NCBI GenBank assembly: GCA_937995745.1
Contig: CALKIU010000068.1
Location: forward strand, 1 to 57,186
Direction of reading: 5' to 3'
Source of the DNA: an uncultured Bacillaceae bacterium
GTDB lineage: Bacteria > Bacillota > Bacilli > Bacillales > Cytobacillaceae
Length of the DNA: 57,186 nt
The translations under genes were made by a program, and so were the position numbers. Positions 48,056-55,495 of this stretch are shown one piece after another. Under the pieces are notes generated by a model. That model saw only the letters and a list, made by a program, of their open reading frames with translations. It was not told the origin of the DNA and did no database searches. Numbering within the stretch: position 1 is the stretch's first letter; every line of letters starts with the position of its first letter.

Positions 48056-48079
48056 TCAGTTAAGGGAACACTTAACTGA
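48056..48079 (+). repeat. Perfect hairpin just upstream of rpoA
   Basis: TCAGTTAAG (48056-48064) is exactly complementary to CTTAACTGA (48071-48079), loop GGAACA. It ends about 17 nt before the rpoA ribosome-binding site, inside a 260-bp rpsK-rpoA spacer that is otherwise without recognised features. Confidence 0.65.
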
Positions 48080-48109
48080 GATTTCGACGTTTTGAAGGAG
48101 GGATATTGG

Positions 48110-49054
48110 ATGATCGAAATCGAGAAGCCGAAAGTTGAAACGATTGAGATCAGCGAAGATTCCACTTTCGGAAAATTCGTTGTCGAACCGCTTGAACGTG
48201 GATATGGTACTACTTTGGGGAACTCCTTGCGTCGTATCCTGTTGTCGTCACTCCCGGGCGCTGCGGTCACATCGGTGCAAATCGACGGAGTGCTTCACGA
48301 GTTTTCAACGATCGAAGGCGTCGTCGAAGATGTCACAACGATCATTTTAAACATTAAAAAGCTGGCACTGAAAATTTATTCCGACGAGGAAAAAACCCTT
48401 GAAATCGATGCGCAGGGCGAAGGCGTTGTTACAGCGGCTGATATCACTCATGACAGTGATGTCGAGATCCTGAACCCGGATCTTCATATTGCGACGCTGG
48501 CCAAAAACGGCCACTTGCGCATGCGTTTAACGGCCAAACGGGGTCGGGGATATGTCCCGGCTGAGCAAAATAAGAAAGAAGACCAGCCGATAGGCGTGAT
48601 CCCGATTGACTCCATTTACTCACCTGTTTCACGTGTGGCTTATTATGTTGAAAATGCGCGCGTCGGTCAATCAACCAATTACGACCGTCTCATTTTGGAC
48701 GTCTGGACAGATGGAAGCACCGGTCCAAAAGAAGCCATTGCCCTTGGGGCAAAGATTTTAACGGAACATCTGAACATTTTTGTCAATTTGACAGATGAAG
48801 CGCAAAATGCCGAAATCATGGTCGAAAAAGAAGAAGACCAGAAAGAAAAAGTTCTCGAAATGACGATCGAAGAACTTGACTTGTCCGTCCGTTCCTACAA
48901 CTGCTTGAAACGGGCCGGCATCAACACAGTGCAAGAATTGACGCAAAAAACGGAAGAAGATATGATGAAAGTTCGTAACTTGGGACGCAAATCACTCGCC
49001 GAAGTAAAAGAAAAACTTGCTGAGTTGGGATTGTCGCTCAGGAAGGAAGAATAG
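48110..49054 (+). CDS. rpoA: DNA-directed RNA polymerase subunit alpha
   Basis: Alpha dimerises to scaffold RNA polymerase. The 314-residue protein has an N-terminal domain with RGYGTTLGNSLRRILLSSLP, a flexible acidic linker (near 228-245, EKEEDQKEKVLE), and a CTD with LDLSVRSYNCLKRAGINTVQ that binds UP elements and activators. The ATG giving MIEIEKPKVE follows GAAGGAGG; six upstream residues of the longest frame are rejected. Confidence 0.98.
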   Translation: MIEIEKPKVETIEISEDSTFGKFVVEPLERGYGTTLGNSLRRILLSSLPGAAVTSVQIDGVLHEFSTIEGVVEDVTTIILNIKKLALKIYSDEEKTLEIDAQGEGVVTAADITHDSDVEILNPDLHIATLAKNGHLRMRLTAKRGRGYVPAEQNKKEDQPIGVIPIDSIYSPVSRVAYYVENARVGQSTNYDRLILDVWTDGSTGPKEAIALGAKILTEHLNIFVNLTDEAQNAEIMVEKEEDQKEKVLEMTIEELDLSVRSYNCLKRAGINTVQELTQKTEEDMMKVRNLGRKSLAEVKEKLAELGLSLRKEE

Positions 49055-49119
49055 ATCGGCGGTTACGTTTTGCGTTGGAACGAACAGCAAGACGATACAC
49101 ACAAAGGAGGGAAATTTTC

Positions 49120-49497
49120 ATGGGATACAGAAAATTAGGCCGGGATTCCGCACATCGCAAAGCGTTGCTGCGCACTCTGGCAACTGACCTGATCATTCAT
49201 GAACGCATTGAAACAACGGAAGCACGCGCGAAAGAACTTCGTCCGGTTGTGGAAAAAATGATCACTCTGGGCAAACGCGGCGATTTGCATGCCCGCCGTC
49301 AAGCGGCAGCTTTCATTCGCCACGAAGCAGTGAATCCGGATGAAAAGAACAAGAAGGATCGCGAATATGCCCTGCAAAAATTGTTTGACGATATCGCCAA
49401 ACGTTATGAAGACCGTCAAGGCGGATATACCCGCATTTTGAAACTCGGACAGCGCCGCGGCGATGGTGCCCCGATGGTGATTATCGAATTAGTGTAA
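49120..49497 (+). CDS. rplQ: 50S ribosomal protein L17
   Basis: L17 lies at the tunnel exit. The 125-residue protein, MGYRKLGRDSAHRKALLRTL at the start, is slightly longer than the 120 of Bacillus subtilis. The ATG follows AAAGGAGGG. Last gene of the alpha operon, with a terminator about 75 bp downstream. Confidence 0.97.
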   Translation: MGYRKLGRDSAHRKALLRTLATDLIIHERIETTEARAKELRPVVEKMITLGKRGDLHARRQAAAFIRHEAVNPDEKNKKDREYALQKLFDDIAKRYEDRQGGYTRILKLGQRRGDGAPMVIIELV

Positions 49498-49571
49498 GCT
49501 CATGAACAGAAAGGATGAACAATGCAGCCGGGAAGTCGGCTGGCGCCCGGCCGGGTTCCGGAATTTCCGTC

Positions 49572-49600
49572 TTTGCCGCTTTTTTCCGGCAAAGTTTTTT
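49572..49600 (+). terminator. Alpha-operon terminator after rplQ
   Basis: TTTGCCG (49572-49578) pairs with CGGCAAA (49587-49593), followed by GTTTTTT. A competing longer pairing, TTTGCCGC with GCGGCAAA (49601-49608), would hide the T tract. Confidence 0.75.
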
Positions 49601-49751
49601 GCGGCAAAAACCGGAGGCTGAACCCGGGCGACAATTGTTCGTCACCATATAAAACAGCGTTTTGTCCGTCTTTTGCAAAACTCGTTCGCGTGCGTAAAAT
49701 AACCTGAAAGAGTGTTATGATGAGCATGCAGGGTTTATGGCGCCGGAAAGG

Positions 49752-49782
49752 AACTGAAAAGGGAGGCCCCTTTCAGTTTTTC
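49752..49782 (+). terminator. Second hairpin terminator in the rplQ-ecfA1 spacer
   Basis: AACTGAAAAGGG (49752-49763) pairs with CCCCTTTCAGTT (49767-49778), with one mismatch, then TTTTT. It lies 30-50 nt after promoter-like sequences and so could end a very short RNA. Confidence 0.7.
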
Positions 49783-49901
49783 CGGAAGGTTTCGAAACGG
49801 AGAAAAACAGGCTGAAGTTGAAGCGGACGTTTATCTTTCCGGCCGGAATGAACGGAAAGATTGCCTCATATCAGCATCGCTGCATGACTCGTCTAGCTCT
49901 C

Positions 49902-49944
49902 GCCCCCTGTCCCGGACGGAAAGGGGGCAGGCTTATTTTATTTT
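49902..49944 (+). terminator. Third hairpin in the rplQ-ecfA1 spacer
   Basis: GCCCCCT (49902-49908) pairs with AGGGGGC (49922-49928), followed by the T-rich AGGCTTATTTTATTTT. Confidence 0.55.
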
Positions 49945-50013
49945 GCGGGCATTTTAGGGCGGATGACCGTTTTTGTGGTGAGCTTACGTCGCAGATATAT
50001 GGGAGAAAATACG

Positions 50014-50040
50014 CTCGCCTCTCTGGCGGGTTTTCTTTTT
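50014..50040 (+). terminator. Fourth hairpin in the rplQ-ecfA1 spacer
   Basis: CTCGCC (50014-50019) pairs with GGCGGG (50025-50030), one wobble, loop TCTCT, followed by TTTTCTTTTT. Confidence 0.65.
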
Positions 50041-50287
50041 ATAAAGCGACTGTCTTTGTACTTGCTTGCTGCACTGACGTTCGCTTCCGCGGTGAAAAAG
50101 CGGGGAATACGGGCATTTGTTTGCCGGATTGATTGGAGATTGGAAAAGGCGGCAGCATGTATTGACGTTAAATGGCGCGGATTTTTGTCAAAAATAGTAT
50201 AGATGGGAAAAGATGTTTTTATGCATGCCGCACAATTCAGTCCGAGATGGAGATGGGAAGGCTTAACAGGGCGGAGAGGAGAAGCCT

Positions 50288-51127
50288 ATGAAGGAACCGG
50301 TCGTCAAAATTGAACATTTGTCATTTAAGTACGGAGAGCAGGAAGAATACGCCTTGAAAGATCTCTCTTTGGAAATTTATGATGGCGAGTGGCTCGCTAT
50401 TGTCGGTCATAACGGTTCGGGAAAATCGACCCTTGCCAAGTTGATGAACGGTTTGCAATATCCGCAGGAAGGAACCGTCGAAATTTGCGGAATCAAACTG
50501 ACCGAAGAGACGATCTGGGAGATCCGGAAACTGGTCGGAATGGTTTTTCAAAATCCGGACAATCAATTTGTCGGAACAACCGTCCAAGATGATGTGGCTT
50601 TTGGTTTGGAAAATAACGGGATTCCCCGTGAAGAAATGGTCAAACGGGTCGATGATTCACTTAAAAAAGTGAAAATGGACCAGTTTCGCCATTTGGAGCC
50701 CCATCATTTATCGGGAGGGCAAAAGCAAAGAGTGGCCATTGCCGGTGTCCTGGCGCTAAAGCCGAAGATTATCATTTTGGACGAGGCCACGTCAATGCTC
50801 GATCCGCAAGGGCGGGAAGAAGTTCTGGCAACGATCAGGGATCTGAAAAGCACGAACAAGATTACGGTTATCTCGATTACCCACGATTTGGAAGAAGCTG
50901 CAAAAGCCGATCGCATCGTCGTCATGAACCGCGGGCGCATTTATAAACAAGGGACGCCTGAGGAAATTTTTCAAATGGAAGACGAATTAGTCGAGCTCGG
51001 CCTGGACATTCCCTTTCCTGTAAAAATTATTAAAAAGCTTCAGGAAAAGGGCATTTTCATCGATGAAAACTATTTGAGCGAAGAAGAGTTGGTGGAAAAA
51101 CTATGGACATTTCACTCCGGGAAGTAG
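50288..51127 (+). CDS. ecfA1: ECF transporter energizing ATPase EcfA1
   Basis: EcfA1 is one of the two ABC ATPases shared by vitamin and metal S-components of ECF transporters. The 279-residue protein has Walker A GHNGSGKST (40-48), signature LSGGQKQR (141-148) and Walker B IIILDEATS. The ATG follows AGGAGAAG. Its 3' end overlaps ecfA2 by 25 nt. Confidence 0.96.
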   Translation: MKEPVVKIEHLSFKYGEQEEYALKDLSLEIYDGEWLAIVGHNGSGKSTLAKLMNGLQYPQEGTVEICGIKLTEETIWEIRKLVGMVFQNPDNQFVGTTVQDDVAFGLENNGIPREEMVKRVDDSLKKVKMDQFRHLEPHHLSGGQKQRVAIAGVLALKPKIIILDEATSMLDPQGREEVLATIRDLKSTNKITVISITHDLEEAAKADRIVVMNRGRIYKQGTPEEIFQMEDELVELGLDIPFPVKIIKKLQEKGIFIDENYLSEEELVEKLWTFHSGK

Positions 51128-51972
51128 AATACCGCTACCAGGCCAACACTCCGTTTGAACGTCTTGCCATTCAGGATGTCTCGATCGATATCCCCTCCGG
51201 AATCTACCTGGCGATCATCGGCCATACCGGTTCGGGCAAATCGACCGTTTTGCAGCATCTCAACGCCATTTTAAAACCGACCAAAGGAGTCGTGCAAATC
51301 GGGGACAGAACGGTCACGAGCGAAAAGAAGCAGAAAAACCTGAAAGAAATCAGGAAAAGAGTCGGGATTGTTTTTCAGTTCCCTGAGCATCAGTTGTTTG
51401 AAGAGACGGTGGAAAAAGACATTTGCTTCGGGCCGATGAATTTCGGCGTTTCCGAAGAGGAAGCGAAAGAGCGGGCGAGAGAAGTCATCAAGCAGGTGGG
51501 GCTGTCCGAAGACATTCTTTCCAAATCGCCGTTTGATCTGTCGGGCGGACAGATGAGGCGGGTGGCCATCGCCGGCGTATTGGCGATGAAGCCGGATGTG
51601 ATCGTACTCGACGAACCGACGGCCGGACTGGACCCGCGCGGCCGCAAAGAAATCATGGAGATGTTTTACCGGCTTCACAAGGAAAAACAACTCACCACCG
51701 TTTTGGTCACCCACAGCATGGAAGACGCGGCCCGTTATGCCGACAAAATTGTCATCATGCATAAGGGGAAAGTGTATAAAGAGGGGACGGCCGAAGAAAT
51801 CTTTGCTTCCCCGGAAGGATTGATCGAATTGGGGCTTGATGTCCCCGATGCGGTCCGCTTCCAGCAAAGGATTGAAAAAGTGTTCGGAACAAAACTGTCG
51901 AAAACTTGCCTCACCCTCGATGATTTGACGGAAGAATTGACAGAACTTCTCCAAGGCGGTGGACGAAAATGA
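51103..51972 (+). CDS. ecfA2: ECF transporter energizing ATPase EcfA2
   Basis: This second ABC subunit pairs with EcfA1 as a heterodimer. The 289-residue protein has Walker A GHTGSGKST (40-48), signature LSGGQMRR and Walker B VIVLDEPTAGLD. It overlaps both neighbours, indicating tight translational coupling of the energizing module. Confidence 0.96.
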   Translation: MDISLREVEYRYQANTPFERLAIQDVSIDIPSGIYLAIIGHTGSGKSTVLQHLNAILKPTKGVVQIGDRTVTSEKKQKNLKEIRKRVGIVFQFPEHQLFEETVEKDICFGPMNFGVSEEEAKERAREVIKQVGLSEDILSKSPFDLSGGQMRRVAIAGVLAMKPDVIVLDEPTAGLDPRGRKEIMEMFYRLHKEKQLTTVLVTHSMEDAARYADKIVIMHKGKVYKEGTAEEIFASPEGLIELGLDVPDAVRFQQRIEKVFGTKLSKTCLTLDDLTEELTELLQGGGRK

Positions 51973-52766
51973 CGGGAAAATTTATTCTCGGCCGCTATGT
52001 GCCTGCCGATTCGCTCTTGCACCGCATGGATCCGCGCGCAAAACTGATTTTGATCTTTTTGTTTGTTTGTGTCGTGTTTGTGGCCAACAATCCGGTCACT
52101 TACGGAATTCTCCTCTTGTACACGTTTGCCATGGCCCTGTTGTCAAAAGTGCCGCTCCGGTTCATCCTCGGAGGGCTGAAACCGATTTTGTGGCTGATTC
52201 TCTTTACATTCCTTCTCCATCTGTTTTTAACGAGAGACGGAGACGTGCTGTTTTCCATCGGCCGCCTCGAAATTTATGAAGGCGGCGTCCGGCAGGGAAT
52301 TTTCATTTCCTTGCGCTTTTTCCTGCTCATCTTAATGACGTCCCTATTGACGTTAACAACGACCCCGATTCAAATTACCGACGGGCTGGAGATATTGCTC
52401 GGACCATTGAAAAAGCTGAACGTACCCGTTCATGAACTTGCTCTTATGATGTCAATTTCCCTGCGGTTTATTCCGACGCTGATGCAGGAAACGGACAAAA
52501 TCATGAAAGCCCAGACAGCGAGGGGCGTCGATTTTTCGAGCGGCCCGCTGAAACAGAGGATTCAGGCGGTCATTCCCTTGCTCGTGCCGCTATTCATCAG
52601 TTCTTTTAAACGGGCGGAAGAACTGGCGGTGGCCATGGAAGCGAGAGGATACCGGGGCGGCGAAGGCCGCACGAAGTTCCGGCAGCTGCATTGGGCCGCG
52701 CTGGATACGGTCATGCTACTCGTTCTCGTCCTCATCACCGTCCTGCTCGTCATTTTGCGGACATGA
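51969..52766 (+). CDS. ecfT: ECF transporter transmembrane component EcfT
   Basis: EcfT is the membrane scaffold connecting the ATPases to exchangeable S-components. The 265-residue protein has several transmembrane helices (for example about 25-45, 55-75, 105-130, and one at the C-terminus). It has two Ala-Arg-Gly coupling motifs, QTARGVDF and MEARGYRGG, which dock in the ATPases. The ATG overlaps the ecfA2 stop (ATGA). No S-component gene is nearby, as is normal for this group II module. Confidence 0.96.
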   Translation: MTGKFILGRYVPADSLLHRMDPRAKLILIFLFVCVVFVANNPVTYGILLLYTFAMALLSKVPLRFILGGLKPILWLILFTFLLHLFLTRDGDVLFSIGRLEIYEGGVRQGIFISLRFFLLILMTSLLTLTTTPIQITDGLEILLGPLKKLNVPVHELALMMSISLRFIPTLMQETDKIMKAQTARGVDFSSGPLKQRIQAVIPLLVPLFISSFKRAEELAVAMEARGYRGGEGRTKFRQLHWAALDTVMLLVLVLITVLLVILRT

Positions 52767-52781
52767 AAGGGTGGAGCGGCA

Positions 52782-53537
52782 ATGCCACGATACAAATGCA
52801 CCATTGCTTATGACGGGGCCAATTTTTACGGCTACCAAGTCCAGCCCGGAAAAAGAACGGTCCAAAAAGAGATCGAGAAAGTGCTCGAGCACATGCACAA
52901 AGGAAAAAAGGTAAAAATCTATGCCTCCGGCCGGACGGACGCGGGAGTGCACGCCAAGGGCCAAGTCATTCACTTTGACTCCGACTTGTCCCTGCCGGCG
53001 GAACGGTGGCCGCTCGCGTTGAACGCCCAGCTCCCCGAGGACATTTCCGTCTTGGCCGTTGAAGCGGTGCCTCCCGATTTTCATGCCCGTTTCGACGCCA
53101 TAGGAAAAGAATACCGCTATTTCGTCTACCGGGGGAAGTTCCGCGACCCGTTCAGAAGGCATTACGCCTATCATTTCCCCTATCCGCTCGACGTGGACGC
53201 CATTCGGGAAGGAGCTTCCTTCCTAAAAGGGAAACATGATTTCACGAGCTTTTGCTCGGCAAAGACGGAAGTGGAAGACCGCGTCCGGGAATTGACGGAA
53301 ATCGAAATCACGGAAGACGGCGATTTGCTGATGTTCCGCTTTGCCGGGACAGGCTTCTTATACAATATGGTGCGGATCATGGTCGGAACCCTCCTCGACG
53401 TCGGCGCGGGAAAATTAAAACCGGAAGCGATCCGCGAAATCCTCGCCCGAAAAGACCGCACCTGCGCCGGAAAAACGGCCCCGCCCCAAGGCTTGTACTT
53501 GTGGCAAGTCTTTTACGGGGAAAAAGGGGACAAATGA
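52782..53537 (+). CDS. truA: tRNA pseudouridine(38-40) synthase TruA
   Basis: TruA modifies positions 38-40 of the tRNA anticodon arm. The 251-residue protein has the catalytic aspartate D53 in SGRTDAGVHAKGQ, and the later KHDFTSFCS and FLYNMVRIMVGTLLDVG motifs. The start lies 15 nt after ecfT. GC content at third positions is notably high towards its 3' end. Confidence 0.96.
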   Translation: MPRYKCTIAYDGANFYGYQVQPGKRTVQKEIEKVLEHMHKGKKVKIYASGRTDAGVHAKGQVIHFDSDLSLPAERWPLALNAQLPEDISVLAVEAVPPDFHARFDAIGKEYRYFVYRGKFRDPFRRHYAYHFPYPLDVDAIREGASFLKGKHDFTSFCSAKTEVEDRVRELTEIEITEDGDLLMFRFAGTGFLYNMVRIMVGTLLDVGAGKLKPEAIREILARKDRTCAGKTAPPQGLYLWQVFYGEKGDK

Positions 53538-53694
53538 CGGCGTCTGGCTGCTTTTTCAATAAGAGCGATCAGGCCGGCGGGAAGAACCTTTGAACGGCCC
53601 CGGAAAAATATGGCGCGGCAAAAGGGGACATGGGCCGAAGAAAACGATGGATGCCCCCGGTTCGCCGTCCTTTACTGTGAAATAGGTCACGGTT

Positions 53695-53802
53695 CTGGCG
53701 ATTCCCGGCGGTTTACTGGCGAATTTTTAGAATTACTGGCGAATTCCGGTGTTTCCTGGCGAACTTTTAAAAATACTGGCGAATTCCGGTGTTTCCTGGC
53801 GA
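53695..53802 (+). repeat. Six CTGGCGA iterations at about 20-bp spacing
   Basis: CTGGCGA begins at 53695, 53716, 53736, 53756, 53776 and 53796, at intervals of 21, 20, 20, 20 and 20 bp. Two longer units (53736 and 53776) share CTGGCGAATTCCGGTGTTTC exactly. The spacing is close to two helical turns, so a protein could bind one face of the DNA. No known regulator box matches. Confidence 0.85.
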
Positions 53803-53920
53803 GTCGGGGCGCGGTTTGCCGGGGAAACGGAAAAACAGGGGGAGAAACCTATCCCTTTCGCTCCGGGAAAAAGAGCCCGAAAAAATTTTTCAAAACAACG
53901 AATCCTGGTGTTACATTCTC

Positions 53921-53949
53921 TTGACATGGAGAAAGACCTGGTTTATTAT
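53921..53949 (+). promoter_or_regulatory. Promoter of rplM-rpsI
   Basis: TTGACA (53921-53926), 17-bp spacer, TATTAT (53944-53949): strong SigA type, starting near 53956. Confidence 0.85.
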
Positions 53950-53964
53950 GATTAAGTATGTAGT

Positions 53965-54000
53965 AAATTCCACGATAAGCCCCGGAAACTTATTGTGTTG
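53965..54000 (+). promoter_or_regulatory. L13 ribosomal protein leader
   Basis: CACGATAAG (53971-53979) pairs with CTTATTGTG (53989-53997) around CCCCGGAAA, just after the rplM transcription start. The position and sequence fit the L13 leader motif described in Bacillota, by which L13 is thought to repress rplM-rpsI. Confidence 0.75.
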
Positions 54001-54055
54001 AAATAAAAACGAAAAAACTTGAAAATTGAGGAAAGCAATTTTAGGAGGGAAACCA

Positions 54056-54490
54056 ATGCGTACGTTTATGGCGAACGCCCAAAATATCGAGCGTAAATGG
54101 TACGTTGTTGATGCTGAAGGACAAACTTTGGGTCGTCTTGCATCTGAAGTGGCAGCAATCCTGCGCGGTAAACATAAACCTACTTTCACACCCCATGTGG
54201 ATACAGGCGACCACGTGATTATCATTAACGCGGAAAAAATTAAATTAACAGGCAAAAAATGGACCGACAAAATTTATTATCATCACTCCGGCCATCCGGG
54301 CGGATTGAAGAAGAGAACGGCAAAAGAAATGCTCGAAAGATCCCCGGAGAAAATGTTGGAACTGGCCGTAAAAGGAATGCTTCCTAAGAACTCATTGGGA
54401 CGCAAAATGTTTAAGAAGCTTCATGTTTATGCGGGCAGCGAACATCCGCATCAAGCACAAAAACCTGAAGTTTACGAACTTCGTGGATAA
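54056..54490 (+). CDS. rplM: 50S ribosomal protein L13
   Basis: L13 is an early 50S assembly protein. The 144-residue sequence starts MRTFMANAQNIERKWYVVDA and contains TLGRLASEVAAILRGKHKP and GMLPKNSLGRKMFKKLHVY. The ATG follows TAGGAGGG; ten upstream residues of the longest frame are rejected. Confidence 0.98.
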   Translation: MRTFMANAQNIERKWYVVDAEGQTLGRLASEVAAILRGKHKPTFTPHVDTGDHVIIINAEKIKLTGKKWTDKIYYHHSGHPGGLKKRTAKEMLERSPEKMLELAVKGMLPKNSLGRKMFKKLHVYAGSEHPHQAQKPEVYELRG

Positions 54491-54507
54491 TAAGGGAGGA
54501 TTAACAT

Positions 54508-54900
54508 ATGGCACAGGTTCAATATTATGGTACTGGTCGTCGTAAGAGCTCCGTTGCACGAGTTCGTTTGGTTCCCGGCAACGGTAAAATAACCATTAAT
54601 GAACGTGACATTGAAGAATACATTCCGTATGAAACACTTCGCGAGGTTGTGAGACAGCCGTTAAAGCTGACGGAAACACTCGGAAGCTATGACGTTCTTG
54701 TAAATGTCAAAGGCGGCGGCTATTCCGGCCAAGCGGGCGCCATCCGCCACGGTATTGCACGCGCCCTTCTCGAAGTGGATCCGGATTTCCGTCCGGCTTT
54801 AAAACGCGCCGGATTCTTAACACGCGACCCGCGCAAAAAAGAACGGAAAAAATACGGCCTCAAAAAAGCGCGCCGCGCACCGCAATTCTCAAAACGCTAA
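54508..54900 (+). CDS. rpsI: 30S ribosomal protein S9
   Basis: S9 reaches the P-site tRNA with its C-terminal tail, here ending KARRAPQFSKR, whose final K-R contacts tRNA. It has 130 residues, starting MAQVQYYGTGRRKSSVARVR. GGGAGG precedes the ATG. Last gene of the conserved cluster; synteny breaks after it. Confidence 0.98.
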   Translation: MAQVQYYGTGRRKSSVARVRLVPGNGKITINERDIEEYIPYETLREVVRQPLKLTETLGSYDVLVNVKGGGYSGQAGAIRHGIARALLEVDPDFRPALKRAGFLTRDPRKKERKKYGLKKARRAPQFSKR

Positions 54901-54920
54901 TCAGCAACACAAAACCACCC

Positions 54921-54954
54921 AAGACCCTTCCCGCATATATGCGGGAAGGGTCTT
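54921..54954 (+). terminator. Long perfect hairpin after rpsI
   Basis: AAGACCCTTCCCGCAT (54921-54936) is exactly complementary to ATGCGGGAAGGGTCTT (54939-54954). The right flank is TCTTCCCATTT, with no continuous T tract, so termination may depend on the very strong stem. Confidence 0.75.
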
Positions 54955-54971
54955 CCCATTTCCCCGGGACA

Positions 54972-55082
54972 GGGGGACAGGTTTGGTGTCCCACCATTTA
55001 CTGGAAACCCATTTGTTCCGCGGTGGGACACGGGGACAGGTTACACGTCCCGCCATTTATTGGAATCCCATTTGTTCCGCGG
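54972..55082 (+). repeat. 59-bp tandem duplication with REP-like palindrome
   Basis: The two copies (54972-55023 and 55031-55082) share GGGGACAGGTT, CCATTTA-TGGAA and CCCATTTGTTCCGCGG at a 59-bp offset. GTGTCCCACC (54986-54995) and GGTGGGACAC (55022-55031) form a perfect 10-bp inverted repeat. GGGACAGG/GTCCC palindromes of this kind are typical of dispersed REP/REPIN elements; no RAYT transposase is in view. Confidence 0.75.
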
Positions 55083-55234
55083 CAGCCAAAGAAACAGGCT
55101 TTGTGCCATACCATTTAAAGAAGGTAACCGCCCCTTTTTGTTTCGCCGATAAACTGCTTCGCGGTTATATGAAATATTTTCCGGTTCATGTGCAATTTTT
55201 GCGGAACAGGAACCGGGGTTGCGGACCAGCAACC

Positions 55235-55290
55235 GGATTTCGCAGATCAGTATTCGGATTTCGCAGATCAGTATTCGGATTTCGCGGCTC
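55235..55290 (+). repeat. Three 21-bp direct repeats
   Basis: GGATTTCGC begins at 55235, 55256 and 55277, with the full unit GGATTTCGCAGATCAGTATT present twice and a degenerate third copy. Because 21 is a multiple of three, all frames show a 7-residue repeat, such as EIRILIC on the minus strand, but no start or function is apparent. Confidence 0.8.
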
Positions 55291-55385
55291 AATAACCAGT
55301 TTCTCGGATAAACCGGCCGTTTTCAGGGGTGCGCGGTCAAACCCTTTTTCTGCGGTCAAAACGGCCATTATCGCATAATGTTTCG

Positions 55386-55440
55386 TCCGGAGGACTGATG
55401 CCCTTTTTTGACGAACCAATCTTTTGATTCTCCGGAGGAC
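55386..55440 (+). repeat. TCCGGAGGAC pair 45 bp apart
   Basis: TCCGGAGGAC at 55386-55395 and 55431-55440 are each followed by a C run and CCTTTT, so they look like a diverged tandem duplication. Confidence 0.6.
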
Positions 55441-55495
55441 GGGCTTGTCCCCCTTTTGAAAGGAATCTCGGGCCCGCTGGCCGGTTTTTTAAAAA

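Larger units (their letters stand above)
49498..50287 (+). other. Structured gene-free spacer between rplQ and ecfA1
   Basis: In 790 bp no protein gene is recognised, but at least four terminator-like hairpins and some promoter-like pairs occur. TTGCAA (49673-49678) with TAAAAT (49695-49700, 16 bp) and an extended TGTTATGAT (49713-49721) lie just before the second hairpin. The last 250 bp before ecfA1 show no clear signal. Confidence 0.6.
53538..54055 (+). other. truA-rplM spacer
   Basis: This 518-bp spacer holds a six-copy 20-bp-periodic repeat, an rplM promoter and the L13 leader. Short open frames across the repeat (such as 53610-53924) shift frame from unit to unit and are unlikely to be genes. 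Confidence 0.75.
54955..55495 (+). other. Repeat-rich intergenic region after rpsI
   Basis: No gene is recognised. It contains a 59-bp imperfect tandem duplication, a 21-bp triplicated motif and a 45-bp-spaced CCGGAGGAC pair, described separately. Open frames here follow the repeats and look accidental. Confidence 0.7.

Noticed and set aside
49522..50202. Open frames in the rplQ-ecfA1 spacer
   Set aside because: They cross several terminator-like hairpins and show no family similarity.
53695..53802. CTGGCGA array as a CRISPR
   Set aside because: Repeat core is 7 bp and intervals are 20 bp; spacers partly identical and no cas gene nearby.
54983..55378. 131-codon frame after rpsI
   Set aside because: It consists of translated tandem repeats (such as GFRRSVF) without a credible start.
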